Made by a program: the position numbers and the translations under genes. This document shows positions 32,710 to 43,434 of a DNA stretch of 64,000 bases, in pieces. The DNA is taken from NCBI RefSeq assembly GCF_022179405.1, contig NZ_BPQT01000037.1, positions 1 to 64,000 on the forward strand, read 5' to 3'. Within the stretch, counting starts at the first letter, position 1, and each line of letters opens with the position of its first letter. The notes beneath the pieces were generated by a model that was not told the origin of the DNA, searched no databases, and saw nothing but the letters and a program-made list of their open reading frames with translations. The DNA is from Methylobacterium marchantiae. Lineage in GTDB: Bacteria; Pseudomonadota; Alphaproteobacteria; Rhizobiales; Beijerinckiaceae.

Positions 32710-33924
32710 TCAGCCCCCGGCCACCGCCAGGCCCGCCCCCGCGACGGCCGTGAGCGCGACCACGATCCAGGGCGGGGCCGCCCCGATCGTCAGGAGCAGG
32801 AACGCGCCGGCCGCCACGGCGAAATCGCGCGGGCCGAGGACGGCGCCGGTCCAGAGCGGATCGTAGAGCGCGGCCGCGAGGATCCCCACCACCGCCGCAT
32901 TGGCGCCGCGCATGGCCGCCTGCGCCAGGGGTCTTTCGCGGAAGGCATCCCAGAACGGCAGCGCCCCGTAGACCAGGAGCAGGCCCGGCAGGAACACCGC
33001 CACCAGGGCGATGGCGGCCCCGGCGAGGCCGTTCGGTTCGGGCCCGAGCGCCGCGCCGAGATAGGCTGCGAAGGTGAAGAGCGGCCCCGGCACCGCCTGC
33101 GCCGCGCCGTAGCCGGCGAGGAACGCGTCCGGACCGATCCAGCCGGTCTCCACCAGGGCCGTGCGCAGGAGCGGCAGCATCACGTGGCCGCCGCCGAAGA
33201 CGAGGGCGCCGGAGCGGTAGAACGCGTCGAACATCGCGAGCCCGTGCGAGGACAGGGCTTTCGCCAGGAACGGCGGGACGGCCAGGAACAGGCCGAACAG
33301 GAGGAGGGCCACCGCGCCGGCCCGGCGCGAGACCGCGATGCCGAGATGCCCGCCCATCGCCCCGGAGGCCTCACGGCAGAAGACGAGGCCGGCCGCGGCT
33401 CCGAGCAGGATGCCGGCGACCTGGCCGGCCGAGCCCGCCAGCGCCGTGGTCAGGGCCAGGGCGGCGAAGGCGATGGTCGCGCGGGTGGCGTCGGGGGCGA
33501 GGCTGCGGCCCATGCCCCAGACCGCCTGGGCCACCACCGCCACCGCGACGAGCTTGAGGCCGTGGACGATGCCCGATCCGATCGGGCCGCCGAGGGCGTC
33601 CGCGCCGTAGGCGAAGGCCACGAGGAGGAGCGCCGAGGGCAGGGTGAAGGCGGTCCAGGCGGCGAGCCCGCCGGCCAATCCCCCTCCCCGCATCACCCCG
33701 AGGGAGAAGCCGACCTGGCTGGAGGCCGGCCCCGGCAGGAACTGGCACAGGGCCACGAGATCGGCATAGGCCGCCTCGTCGAGCCAGCGCCGGCGATGCA
33801 CGAACTCCTCGCGGAAATAGCCGAGATGGGCGATCGGACCGCCGAACGCGGTGAGCCCGAGCCTGAGAAAGGCGAGGAAGACTTCCCTGACGGAAGCCGC
33901 GCGGGCGAAACGGGGTGTCGTCAC
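32710..33924 (-). CDS. chrA: Chromate transporter, long-chain CHR family
   Basis: A 404-residue membrane protein with two related CHR domains and about ten hydrophobic segments. Domain 1 shows the hallmark FLRLGLTAFGGPIAHLGYF and LPGPASSQVGFSLG; domain 2 repeats it as VFGGGHVMLPLL and AVPGPLFTFAAYLG. ChrA exports chromate, giving resistance, in exchange for protons by most accounts. It is a single-gene unit with a family B repeat directly upstream. Confidence 0.88.
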   Translation of the reverse strand: MTTPRFARAASVREVFLAFLRLGLTAFGGPIAHLGYFREEFVHRRRWLDEAAYADLVALCQFLPGPASSQVGFSLGVMRGGGLAGGLAAWTAFTLPSALLLVAFAYGADALGGPIGSGIVHGLKLVAVAVVAQAVWGMGRSLAPDATRATIAFAALALTTALAGSAGQVAGILLGAAAGLVFCREASGAMGGHLGIAVSRRAGAVALLLFGLFLAVPPFLAKALSSHGLAMFDAFYRSGALVFGGGHVMLPLLRTALVETGWIGPDAFLAGYGAAQAVPGPLFTFAAYLGAALGPEPNGLAGAAIALVAVFLPGLLLVYGALPFWDAFRERPLAQAAMRGANAAVVGILAAALYDPLWTGAVLGPRDFAVAAGAFLLLTIGAAPPWIVVALTAVAGAGLAVAGG

Positions 33925-33986
33925 GTGGCAGGACCTCGAGGGGACGGGGGCGGGGCTCGCTCCCGCGACGTCTTCCTACCCGAATT

Positions 33987-34097
33987 CCTCATCCTGAGGT
34001 GCCGCGAAGCGGCCTCGAAGGAGGGCTCCAGCCTGACCGGCGATCCCCGGAGGCCTCCTTCGAGGGCTCCGCTGCGCTGCGCCGCCTCAGGATGAGG
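33987..34097. repeat. Repeat family B, copy 1
   Basis: A 111-base near-palindrome with ends CCTCATCCTGAGG and CCTCAGGATGAGG. It lies between the end of ureG and the start of chrA, both on the minus strand. The transcript could fold into one long hairpin. Related copies are at 45328 and 62555. Confidence 0.75.
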
Positions 34098-34123
34098 GGG
34101 ATGGGTGGGATGGCTCCCGGACC

Positions 34124-34768
34124 CTATCCCAACCCCCCGGCCTCGACGATGAAGCGGGCGACCGTGTCGGCGCCGTGGCCCTCGCGCAGGGACGAGAACA
34201 CGTAGGGCCGGGTGCCGCGCATGCGCCTGGTATCGGTCTCCATCACCCCGAGATCGGCGCCGACCATCGGGGCGAGGTCGGTCTTGTTGACGATGAGGAG
34301 ATCGGACCGGGTGATGCCCGGGCCGCCCTTGCGCGGGATCTTCTCGCCGCCGGCGACATCGATCACGTAGAGGGTGAGGTCGGCGAGTTCCGGCGAGAAG
34401 GTCGCCGCGAGGTTGTCGCCGCCGGATTCGATCAGGATCAGGTCGAGCTTCGGGAAGCGGCGGCGCATCTCGGCCACCGCCGCGAGGTTGATCGAGGCGT
34501 CCTCGCGGATCGCCGTATGCGGGCAGCCCCCGGTCTCGACGCCCATGATCCGCTCCTCGGGCAAGGCCCCGGCCACGGTGAGGATGCGGGCATCCTCCTT
34601 GGTGTAGATGTCGTTGGTGATGGCGCAGATCTCGAAGCGATCGCGGAAGCGCTTGCAGAGCTGCTCCATCAGCGCGGTCTTGCCGGAGCCGACGGGGCCG
34701 CCGATGCCGACGCGCAGGGGGCCGTTCGGTGAGGGGCCGTTCGGTGAGGTCATGACGGGGTCTTTCAC
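34124..34768 (-). CDS. ureG: Urease accessory protein UreG
   Basis: A 214-residue GTPase that powers nickel insertion into urease. P-loop [11 protein letters not shown] (residues 23-33), the metal-binding CPH motif [27 protein letters not shown] and the base-recognition VNKTDLAP are intact. The N-terminus encodes the duplicated segment SPNGP. A GTG at 34768 overlaps the ureF stop (GTGA); an ATG at 34753 is a second option. It follows ureF directly. Confidence 0.94.
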   Translation of the reverse strand: MKDPVMTSPNGPSPNGPLRVGIGGPVGSGKTALMEQLCKRFRDRFEICAITNDIYTKEDARILTVAGALPEERIMGVETGGCPHTAIREDASINLAAVAEMRRRFPKLDLILIESGGDNLAATFSPELADLTLYVIDVAGGEKIPRKGGPGITRSDLLIVNKTDLAPMVGADLGVMETDTRRMRGTRPYVFSSLREGHGADTVARFIVEAGGLG

Positions 34769-35457
34769 GAGCGGAAAATCCGGGAATACTGGGTCTCGTG
34801 CCGGGCCGAGCCGAGATCGAGGCGCAGGGTCGCGGTGCCGATCTCGTCGAGGGTGAGGGCCGGGATGGCGGCGGCGAGCGTCGTCACCCGCGGGGTCAGC
34901 GCCGCGATCACCCGCGTGCCGGCGCTCTGGCCGATCGGCGCGCAGCGGAGCGCCGCCGAGACGAGGTTCTGCAGGAAGGCGAGGCCGAATCCGGCGAGAA
35001 CCGGGGGGAGCGCCATGCGGTGGGCGCCGGCTGAGAGCCCGACCGCCACCGGATAGGCCACCGCGCCGGGGAGCGCCGCGCTCAACCGGTCGAGTTCCGG
35101 GGTGTTCCAGGCGGCGCGGGTGGCCTCGAGGAAGCTGCGGCCCTGCTGGGTCGTCTCGAGATGGAGTTCACGCGTCGGCGCGAGGGCGACGGCGAGGTCG
35201 TTGACCTCGCTCAAGGCCGGGAGGTCCCCCGCCGCTGCGGCGGCATGGGTATGGGCCAGGAGAATCAGGTCGGTGCGCACCGCGCCGCGTTCGAGCACGT
35301 CGCCGAGCCAGGCCAGCAGCGAGGCCTCGCCGCCGACATCGCCGCATTCCACTGCCCATTCGAGCCCGTGCGAATAGGCATAGGCCCCGACGGGATAGCC
35401 CGGCGAGAGCCAGGCCATGAGCCGGACGGTGTCGATCATCGAGGGCTCGCCCCTCAT
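34765..35457 (-). CDS. ureF: Urease accessory protein UreF
   Basis: A 230-residue all-helical protein that joins UreG and UreD on apo-urease and gates GTPase activity. Family features are [21 protein letters not shown] near the N-terminus, [16 protein letters not shown], and the C-terminal [15 protein letters not shown] tail that reaches UreG. It overlaps ureG by 4 bases. A family A repeat separates it from ureE upstream. Confidence 0.93.
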   Translation of the reverse strand: MRGEPSMIDTVRLMAWLSPGYPVGAYAYSHGLEWAVECGDVGGEASLLAWLGDVLERGAVRTDLILLAHTHAAAAAGDLPALSEVNDLAVALAPTRELHLETTQQGRSFLEATRAAWNTPELDRLSAALPGAVAYPVAVGLSAGAHRMALPPVLAGFGLAFLQNLVSAALRCAPIGQSAGTRVIAALTPRVTTLAAAIPALTLDEIGTATLRLDLGSARHETQYSRIFRS

Positions 35458-35473
35458 CGCCCCAAGCCACCTT

Positions 35474-35631
35474 CCCCGGACGCCTGCAGCGTCAGCGGAA
35501 GGCGATCCGGGGCCCAGCCCGAACCGGGCCGCGCCAGCGGCTCATGATCGGCGGCGCGGAATGGTCGGGCGCTTCGCGGCTTCTCGTGCCGGACCCCGGA
35601 TCGGGCTCCGCTGCGCTCCGCCCGTCCGGGG
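35474..35631. repeat. Repeat family A, copy 2
   Basis: Left module 35474-35512 and right module 35594-35631, 158 bases overall. It fills the gap between ureE and ureF, so it is inside the urease gene line and probably transcribed. Each module is itself roughly symmetric (CCCCGGA ends against TCCGGGG). Confidence 0.75.
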
Positions 35632-35659
35632 AAGGTGGCGGTGGGGGAGAGGACGAGGC

Positions 35660-36160
35660 TCAACCGGGCACCGCGTCGTGGCTGTGCGGATGATGATGAT
35701 CATGCCCGTGATGGTGGTGCCCGGCGGCCTCGCCGGCATAGGCGCCGCCCTCGGGCCGGAACGGACGCTCCACCGGCTCGGCCGAACCGCCGAGGCCGCG
35801 CACCATCTCGGCGAGGACATGGTCATAGGCGATGTAGACCGCGTCCGCCCCGATCTCGGCCGGGATGTGCCGGTTGCCGATGTGCCAGATCAGCCGTTTC
35901 AGGGCGTGGTCGTCGGCGGCCCGGATCTCCAGCAGGCGCTCGGGCGCGGCCTCGACCCAGACGAGGCGGCCGTCCTGCAGCACCAGGGCGTCGCCGTCGT
36001 CGAGAACCGTCGGCTCGGGCAGGTCGAGCAGGAAGGACAGGCCGCCGACCCCGCGCATGGCCATGCGCCGGCGGTGGCGGTCGCCATGGTCGAGGACGAT
36101 GCGGTCGACGATCTCGCCAGCGAGGACATCGCGGCGCAGGACGCTTGTGGCTCGGATCAT
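35660..36160 (-). CDS. ureE: Urease accessory protein UreE
   Basis: A 166-residue nickel-carrying chaperone. The peptide-binding N-domain is followed by the metal-binding C-domain with [14 protein letters not shown] (the conserved His) and a histidine-rich tail [16 protein letters not shown] that stores several nickel ions. Gene spacing to ureF is 200 bases because of the inserted repeat. Confidence 0.93.
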   Translation of the reverse strand: MIRATSVLRRDVLAGEIVDRIVLDHGDRHRRRMAMRGVGGLSFLLDLPEPTVLDDGDALVLQDGRLVWVEAAPERLLEIRAADDHALKRLIWHIGNRHIPAEIGADAVYIAYDHVLAEMVRGLGGSAEPVERPFRPEGGAYAGEAAGHHHHGHDHHHPHSHDAVPG

Positions 36161-36209
36161 GGTGCAGCGATCGCTTCCTCAAGCAGCTCGGTCATACCGA
36201 TCCTCGGCA

Positions 36210-36692
36210 TCAGAGAACGTCCGGTTCTACCGGACCCGGATAGAAGCCATCGTCCATGATCTGCTGGAGCGAGTAGGGACAGGTTTCAGGAAGGCCGCGC
36301 TCGCTCAAGCCCGTCTCCTCTGCCGCACGGACGCGTGCCAGGCGATAGGCCTTGGCGAGCACCGCCTCGGGCCATGGCTTGAGGCTGGGACTGACATCGA
36401 GAAGACCGTCGATCTGGAGCCGTTGCTCGACGATGGAGGCCCGCCAGCCGTATTTGCGCTTCTGAGGCTGAAACTCCCATTTCAGCAGATGCTGGATCAG
36501 GATGGCGAGCCGGTTGCGGATCTCGGATTTCTGTGACCCGCCCAAGCTCTCGATCTCCTCGGCGAGATGATTCAGGTCGGCATCCTGCCAGCGACCCGCG
36601 CGCAGGAGCGCCGCCTGCGCCTGTGTCCAGAGATACAGATCGGTCTCGTGGAGATCCTGCCCCGGGGGCGGCCTCACAGCAGCCTTTGCCAT
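36210..36692 (-). CDS. DUF29 protein inside the urease locus
   Basis: A 160-residue DUF29 protein. Blocks of the family are DLYLWTQAQAALLRAGRW, DLNHLAEEIESLGGSQK, and HLLKWEFQPQKRKYGWRAS. DUF29 has no assigned function and is scattered in cyanobacteria and proteobacteria. It lies between ureC (32 bases after the ureC stop) and ureE, but has no known link to urease. Its base composition is closer to 60% GC than its neighbours in parts, so it may be an insertion. Confidence 0.83.
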   Translation of the reverse strand: MAKAAVRPPPGQDLHETDLYLWTQAQAALLRAGRWQDADLNHLAEEIESLGGSQKSEIRNRLAILIQHLLKWEFQPQKRKYGWRASIVEQRLQIDGLLDVSPSLKPWPEAVLAKAYRLARVRAAEETGLSERGLPETCPYSLQQIMDDGFYPGPVEPDVL

Positions 36693-36724
36693 GGCATGTC
36701 TCCTGTCAGCGCCGCCACCCTACC

Positions 36725-38452
<1,728 letters not shown>

Positions 38453-38471
38453 GGACGTCGGTCGCCTCCGC

Positions 38472-38873
38472 TCAGGCAGTCAGTCGCGAGAAACCCGGCT
38501 CCATCGCCGCGTCTCCGTCGAAGGTCATCGTCCGAGTCGCGCCGGCCTGCCGGTTGAGGTGGCGGATCAGATAGTCGGGAAAGTCGGCCTTGCCGCGCCG
38601 CCACCCCTCGATGGCGGCGATGACGGCCCGCTCGTCGGTGAAGGCGATCCGCCGCGATCGCACCAAGACATCGAGCAGATCCAAGATGACGGGTTTTCCG
38701 AAACTCTCGCGCCGCATCAGCGTCCAGACGAGTTCGACGAGCAACACCGGGTTGACCAGGGCGGGCTCGGTCACCCGGCTGTCGTCCATCAGGAACGCCG
38801 TCGCGATCGGCGATTGCGTAACATCGTCATCGAGGATGTGGCGGAGCAGAACGTTGGTGTCGATGCCGATCAT
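38472..38873 (-). CDS. PIN-domain toxin
   Basis: A 133-residue PIN-domain ribonuclease of the VapC type. The metal-binding acidic residues are visible: [11 protein letters not shown] (Asp4), VELVWTL (Glu) and KADFPDYLI (Asp). Such toxins cleave tRNA or rRNA when their antitoxin is lost. It overlaps the antitoxin gene by 4 bases and lies 19 bases before ureC. Confidence 0.85.
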   Translation of the reverse strand: MIGIDTNVLLRHILDDDVTQSPIATAFLMDDSRVTEPALVNPVLLVELVWTLMRRESFGKPVILDLLDVLVRSRRIAFTDERAVIAAIEGWRRGKADFPDYLIRHLNRQAGATRTMTFDGDAAMEPGFSRLTA

Positions 38874-39142
38874 CGCGGCGATTTCGTCCGCTCGTCTTCG
38901 GCGACGAGGTAATCCCCGATCGGATCGCCATCCGCTTCTCGCGTGGCGCCGGCCGCGCGCGCCCGCCGGGCGATGACCTGTAGAGACGACAGGTCGTCGA
39001 TGTCCTTCGCCAGGGTCGCGCGTCCATCCTCTCCGACGAGAAGAGACAGGCGATCGCCGGGGACCGCACCGATCGCCCGTCGGAACTCCGCCGGCAGGGT
39101 CACTTGTCCCTTCGATGTCATGGTCATCGCGAACCGCTGCAT
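38870..39142 (-). CDS. AbrB/SpoVT-type antitoxin
   Basis: A 90-residue protein with an N-terminal swapped-hairpin DNA-binding domain (MTMTSKGQVTLPAEFRRAIG, GDRLSLLVGEDGR) and a C-terminal tail that should wrap the PIN toxin. I start at the ATG at 39142 because AAGGAGGTCGGG precedes it; an upstream start at 39181 is unlikely. It likely represses its own pair. Confidence 0.83.
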   Translation of the reverse strand: MQRFAMTMTSKGQVTLPAEFRRAIGAVPGDRLSLLVGEDGRATLAKDIDDLSSLQVIARRARAAGATREADGDPIGDYLVAEDERTKSPR

Positions 39143-39196
39143 CCCGACCTCCTTACAATCCTCGAAACGCCTTTCCTGCATATCATAAGTAAGGAG

Positions 39197-39817
39197 CTAC
39201 AGCGTCCCCATCACGTCACCCCGGAACCCGTAGACCGTCCGCGCGCCGAGCAGCGGCACCAGGGAGACCTCGCGCGTGGCGCCGGGCTCGAACCGCACCG
39301 CCGTGCCCGGCGCGATGTCGAGGCGCTGGCCCCTCGCCTTCTCGCGCTCGAAGGTCAGGCCCGGATTCACCTCGTAGAAATGGTAGTGCGACCCGACCTG
39401 GATCGGCCGGTCGCCGACATTGGACACGGTGAGCAGGGTGCGTGGGGCGCCGTCGTTGAAGACGATCTCGCCCGGCAGGGTCGTGACCGTGCCCGGCACG
39501 TCCGACGAGGGCGCGCCGCGGATCGGGTGGTGGACGGTGACGAGCTTGGTCCCGTCCGGGAAGGTCGCCTCCACCTGGATGTCGTGGATCATCTCGGCGA
39601 TGCCCTCCATCACCTGATCGGTGGTGAGGACATGGGCGCCCGCCTGCATCAGTTCGGAGACCGAGCGGCCGTCCCGCGCGCCCTCCACCACGGCGTCGGT
39701 GATGAGCGCGATCGCCTCCGGGTAGTTCAGCTTGACGCCGCGGGCGAGCCGGTTGCGGGCGACCTGGGCGGCCATGGCGACGAGGAGCTTGTCCTTTTCG
39801 CGCGGGGTCAGGAGCAC
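39197..39817 (-). CDS. ureAB: Fused urease gamma/beta subunit
   Basis: A 206-residue fusion: gamma domain at 1-100 ([40 protein letters not shown]) joined to beta domain at 103-206 ([49 protein letters not shown]). Fused small subunits are known in Helicobacter UreA and in some alphaproteobacteria. It is the first urease gene and lies upstream of the toxin-antitoxin pair. No ureD is seen in the window. Confidence 0.93.
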   Translation of the reverse strand: MLLTPREKDKLLVAMAAQVARNRLARGVKLNYPEAIALITDAVVEGARDGRSVSELMQAGAHVLTTDQVMEGIAEMIHDIQVEATFPDGTKLVTVHHPIRGAPSSDVPGTVTTLPGEIVFNDGAPRTLLTVSNVGDRPIQVGSHYHFYEVNPGLTFEREKARGQRLDIAPGTAVRFEPGATREVSLVPLLGARTVYGFRGDVMGTL

Positions 39818-39962
39818 GGGAAACCTCGGGGGTTGGTCGCGGGGTGCGGTGACGCGCAGGCAAGGACCATGCGCGGGCCGGAGCGTATCGATACATCGGG
39901 ACCGTGGGGGCGCAAGCGCGGCGCCTTCGGCTGTTGAAGGACGCGTCCGGCGAAGCGCAACA

Positions 39963-40130
39963 CCACCCGCCCCTGGTCTTGGCGCGGCAGCGCCGCGAGA
40001 TCTTGCCGTCGATGACGATTAGATCTGGTTCGGTCTTGCGCACGAGCCCGATCCAGCAGGAAAGACACATACGGTGGAAGAGAGTGGCGTCGAGTGCATC
40101 CTGCGCGGGCAGGTCCCGTTTGAAGGGGAG
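39963..40130 (-). pseudogene. ISAs1-type transposase remnant
   Basis: On the minus strand an uninterrupted stretch reads [32 protein letters not shown] and [17 protein letters not shown]. This is the ISAs1 transposase region around its first catalytic Asp (usual form IAIDGKTSRR). Nothing else of the transposase is recognisable on either side, so it is a decayed fragment with no visible inverted ends. It marks past mobile activity next to the AT-rich island. Confidence 0.6.
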
Positions 40131-40494
40131 ACAACGTCGCAACCCCAAGACGCCGTTCACTTCGCAGCGTAATGCATAGAACCAGCAGTAAGTTTTTGGC
40201 ACCAAATAGATCACTCGCGATTGCTCGCTTAAATCGTCCAGAGAAATAATTAATCGGAAACCGATAGTAAAAACGATCCACAAAGGATAAAACTCGCGAA
40301 TTGCAAATGTATTTTTCCAGGGCGCTCAATGCGCGCATCACCATGAAAAAAATTATCCTACGAATGTTTATCCCGATGCTTATTAAGGACACCCGCATAG
40401 CTCATCATCGGATGGCGCAAATAAACCGCTAGGTGATGGGTATAAATCCGCACTGATCTGGCTTTTCTTTCCAGGACGACCGGAGGGAAACGAA
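40131..40494. other. AT-rich non-coding stretch before the HNH-like gene
   Basis: About 360 bases with clearly lower GC than the genome. ATCGGAAACCGAT at about 40252-40264 is a short perfect hairpin. No gene is supported. The end carries CCGGAGGGAAACGAA, a strong ribosome site for the gene at 40495. Confidence 0.5.
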
Positions 40495-41307
40495 ATGGCC
40501 CAAGCTCAAGGCTTTTGTGTATTCTGTGGACGACCAGGATTAACGAAACAACACATCGTACCCGATCGTTTATCGGCAATTTTAGGCAGGCCAGATGTTG
40601 TCTCTCCTCAACTTAAGCTACGATCCGAATCGCAGCCCGAACGTTTTGATGTTGTTGACGACGATCTAATCATCAAGCAAGGGGCATTTCATATTAAAAA
40701 ACTCCGCATAGTCTGCGGAGAGCATTGCAATTCGGGATGGATGCGAGCACTGGAAGAAAGGGCCTCTAGCGTTTTTGAGCCGTTAGTCCGCGGCCAAAGT
40801 CTTTATCTCAGCGCAGATCAACAGCATTTACTTGCTGCATGGGCAAGTCAAATTGCCATGGTTGCTGAGTACACAGATCCTGAATATGCAGCCATCTCCC
40901 AAGCGGACCGAACTCATTTGATGATAAATGGGGAACCTCCGCCCAATTGGCGCATATGGTTGGGGCACTTCCTTGGCAAAGATAAAAATGATTCCTCTTA
41001 CAATCACCATGGCTTAATCCAGCCATACCTAGACTGGACAATAAAAAACGACAAAAATCTGGCCACCGTGCAGACCAGTACGATTACGCTTAGTCGATTA
41101 GTTTTTCACTGTTTCAGCGAAAGGAGACGTGGATCTTTTCGATACAACGTAGAAGAAAAATGTCGTGGCATCATTCCTATCTGGCCGATCAAAACAGAGA
41201 ATTTAAACTGGAAAAAAGCGGGTAGCATGAACGAAGCGGATAGAAATTGGCTATCAATGAGCTTACCCGGTCTAGCTCACGCGCAGAACAAGGAGAGCAG
41301 ACGCTGA
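40495..41307 (+). CDS. HNH-like zinc-finger protein of unknown function, AT-rich
   Basis: A 270-residue protein. CVFCG (Cys8, Cys11) with LTKQHIVPDR (His20) and VCGEHCNSGWM (Cys74, Cys78, Asn79) form an HNH-type zinc site, the layout of a His-Asn-His/ββα-metal endonuclease. The remainder (from about residue 90) is not known to me. It resembles a widespread family of stand-alone HNH-like proteins starting with CxxC and ending the site with CNxGWM. Its GC content is near 45-50%, far below its surroundings, and its codon use differs, so it was probably acquired. It stands alone with a good ribosome site. Confidence 0.7.
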   Translation: MAQAQGFCVFCGRPGLTKQHIVPDRLSAILGRPDVVSPQLKLRSESQPERFDVVDDDLIIKQGAFHIKKLRIVCGEHCNSGWMRALEERASSVFEPLVRGQSLYLSADQQHLLAAWASQIAMVAEYTDPEYAAISQADRTHLMINGEPPPNWRIWLGHFLGKDKNDSSYNHHGLIQPYLDWTIKNDKNLATVQTSTITLSRLVFHCFSERRRGSFRYNVEEKCRGIIPIWPIKTENLNWKKAGSMNEADRNWLSMSLPGLAHAQNKESRR

Positions 41308-41544
41308 TCGCAGGGAGACCTCGATAAGACCCGTGGGCTCGCTTCCCCGCCGCTGCACATAGAGATCTCTGGTTGGAACGGATCTATGACCCAAGCTGCA
41401 CCAACCTTCGTTTCAGCACCACGGCTCCCCTATGCTTCCCGGATGGATTGTCCAGGGCTTGCGCGAGGGCTCGGCTCCGGGTTCGAATGCGGCGGACGGC
41501 GCTTCGCGCACTCAGACCATTATCGAACCTTATTGGCAGGCCCC

Positions 41545-42447
41545 GTGACCTATCCCCGCGACCTCGTCGGCTATGGCCGCAACCCGCCGCATCCGCACTG
41601 GCCGAACGGGGCGCGGATCGCGGTGCAGATCGTGCTCAACTACGAGGAGGGCGGCGAGAACTGCATCCTGCACGGGGACGCGGCCTCGGAGGCGTTCCTG
41701 TCGGAGATCGTCGGCGCCCAGGCGTGGCCGGGCCAGCGGCACATGAACATGGAATCGATGTTCGAATACGGCTCGCGCGCCGGGTTCTGGCGGATCTGGC
41801 GGCTGCTCCAGGCGCGCAAAGTTCCCGTCACCGTGTTCAGCGTCGCCACGGCGCTCGCCCGCCATCCCGACATCGCCGCCGCCATGAAGGAGGCCGATTG
41901 GGAGATCGCCTGCCACGGCTTGAAATGGATCGACTACCGCGACTTCACCCGCGAGGAGGAGAAGGCGCATATGGAGGAGGCGATCCGCATCCATACCGAG
42001 ATCACCGGCGAGCGGCCGCTCGGCTGGTACACCGGCCGCTCCTCGGTCCACACCCTCGATCTCGGGGTCGAGGCCGGCTTCACCTGGCTCGCCGATTCCT
42101 ACGCCGACGACCTGCCCTACTGGATCGAGGCGCCGGGCGGGCGCGGCCTCGTGGTGCCCTACACGCTGGACGCCAACGACATGCGCTGCGTCGCCCTCCA
42201 GGGCTTCAACACCGGCGACCACTTCTTCACCTACCTGCGCGACACGTTCGATGCCCTCTACGCGGAGGGCGGGACGGCGCCGAAGATGATGTCGGTGGGG
42301 CTGCATTGCCGCCTCGTCGGACGGCCGGGCCGGATCGGGGCGCTGGCCCGCTTCCTCGACCATATCGCCGCCCATGAGGACGTCTGGGTGGCGCGGCGGA
42401 TCGACATCGCCCGGCACTGGATCGACCATCACCCGCCGGGGGCATAG
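41545..42447 (+). CDS. puuE: Allantoinase PuuE (polysaccharide deacetylase-like)
   Basis: A 300-residue NodB-fold hydrolase that opens the allantoin ring to allantoate in purine breakdown. Its start VTYPRDLVGYGRNPPHPHWP, NYEEGGENCILHGD, SMFEYGSRAGFWRIWRLL and LGWYTGRSS are signatures of the PuuE branch. The GTG at 41545 is chosen because PuuE proteins start at this point; the frame stays open to 41386. It lies directly before rutR and rutA and shares their nitrogen-salvage theme. Confidence 0.87.
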   Translation: MTYPRDLVGYGRNPPHPHWPNGARIAVQIVLNYEEGGENCILHGDAASEAFLSEIVGAQAWPGQRHMNMESMFEYGSRAGFWRIWRLLQARKVPVTVFSVATALARHPDIAAAMKEADWEIACHGLKWIDYRDFTREEEKAHMEEAIRIHTEITGERPLGWYTGRSSVHTLDLGVEAGFTWLADSYADDLPYWIEAPGGRGLVVPYTLDANDMRCVALQGFNTGDHFFTYLRDTFDALYAEGGTAPKMMSVGLHCRLVGRPGRIGALARFLDHIAAHEDVWVARRIDIARHWIDHHPPGA

Positions 42448-42527
42448 AACCCGACATCGACGAGGCGGGCTCTTGTGAGTTCTCGTCGTCGTCGTCCGGT
42501 ATCGGGCAGCGGGAGGGAAAGGCCGAC

Positions 42528-43172
42528 GTGACAACGAGCCCCGCAGACAAGCCCCCCGCCCGCCGCCGCCGCAAGGACGGCGAGGCGAGGCGCGAGGCGA
42601 TCCTCGATGCGGGGCTGGAGGTGTTCTCGGGGCTCGGCCTGCACGGGGCGAGCGTGGACAGGCTCGCCGAGCGGGCCGGGCTGTCGAAGGCCAACCTGCT
42701 CTACTACTTCCCCTCGAAGGAGGAACTCTACGTCGCGGTGCTCCGCCGCGTCCTCGACGTCTGGCTCGACCCGCTGCAGGATCTCGACGCCGACAGCGAG
42801 CCGGGGCACGCGATCCGGGCCTATATCCGCACCAAACTCGCCCTCTCCCGCGACGCGCCGCAGGCCTCGCGGCTGTTCTGCCTGGAGATCGTCCAGGGGG
42901 CGCCCCTCCTCCGGGCCGAGCTCGAAGGTCCGCTGCGCAATCTCGTGGAGAGCAAGGCCGCGATCCTGCGTGGCTGGATCGCGGAGGGCCGCATCGGCCC
43001 CCACGACCCGCACCACCTGATCTTCTCGATGTGGGCGATCACCCAGCATTATGCCGATTTCGCCGTGCAGGTGGATGCCATCACCGGCCGCGGCCTCGAC
43101 GATCCGGACTTCTTCGAGCGGATTGTGGCGAGCACGCAGGCACTGATCCTGGCCGGGCTCGGCCTGCGGTGA
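42528..43172 (+). CDS. rutR: TetR-family regulator RutR
   Basis: A 214-residue regulator. The N-terminal helix-turn-helix contains AILDAGLEVFSGLGLHGASV and LSKANLLYYFPSKEELY. The C-terminal ligand domain has IVQGAPLLRAELEGPLRNLV and IFSMWAITQHYADFAVQV, as in RutR. RutR binds uracil and thymine, which lifts repression of the rut genes. A matching operator lies 140 bases after its end and before rutA. GTG start. Confidence 0.9.
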   Translation: MTTSPADKPPARRRRKDGEARREAILDAGLEVFSGLGLHGASVDRLAERAGLSKANLLYYFPSKEELYVAVLRRVLDVWLDPLQDLDADSEPGHAIRAYIRTKLALSRDAPQASRLFCLEIVQGAPLLRAELEGPLRNLVESKAAILRGWIAEGRIGPHDPHHLIFSMWAITQHYADFAVQVDAITGRGLDDPDFFERIVASTQALILAGLGLR

Positions 43173-43310
43173 CGGGATATCCCGTCCTTGGGGGAGAGAC
43201 ATGGGTGCGGATCGGCGCCGATTCCCGCTCGCGCTTTCGGCAGAATCCGCCTCTCCCGCAGGCAGAACGAAGAGAGTTTGCGCAAACGGTCAAAATCTTC
43301 GATTCCGAGT

Positions 43311-43327
43311 TTGACCATTCGGTCTAA
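43311..43327 (+). promoter_or_regulatory. Predicted RutR operator upstream of rutA
   Basis: TTGACCATTCGGTCTAA is a near-perfect match to the E. coli RutR consensus TTGACCA-nn-TGGTCAA; it has one central and one distal mismatch. It lies 108 bases before the rutA ATG. GGTCAAAA at about 43288 may be a second half-site. Confidence 0.65.
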
Positions 43328-43434
43328 CCGGCTACCGTTCACCACAGGGCGGATCGGCGAATACAATCTTCGGCCGCATTCTTGACCGGACCTCGATCCG
43401 CCCATCCAATCTTCGCCAGCATAGCGAGGTTGCC

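Noticed and set aside
41440-41510. A tRNA-like GGTTCGAAT element
   Set aside because: The flanking bases do not form the acceptor and anticodon stems of a tRNA, so no tRNA is claimed.
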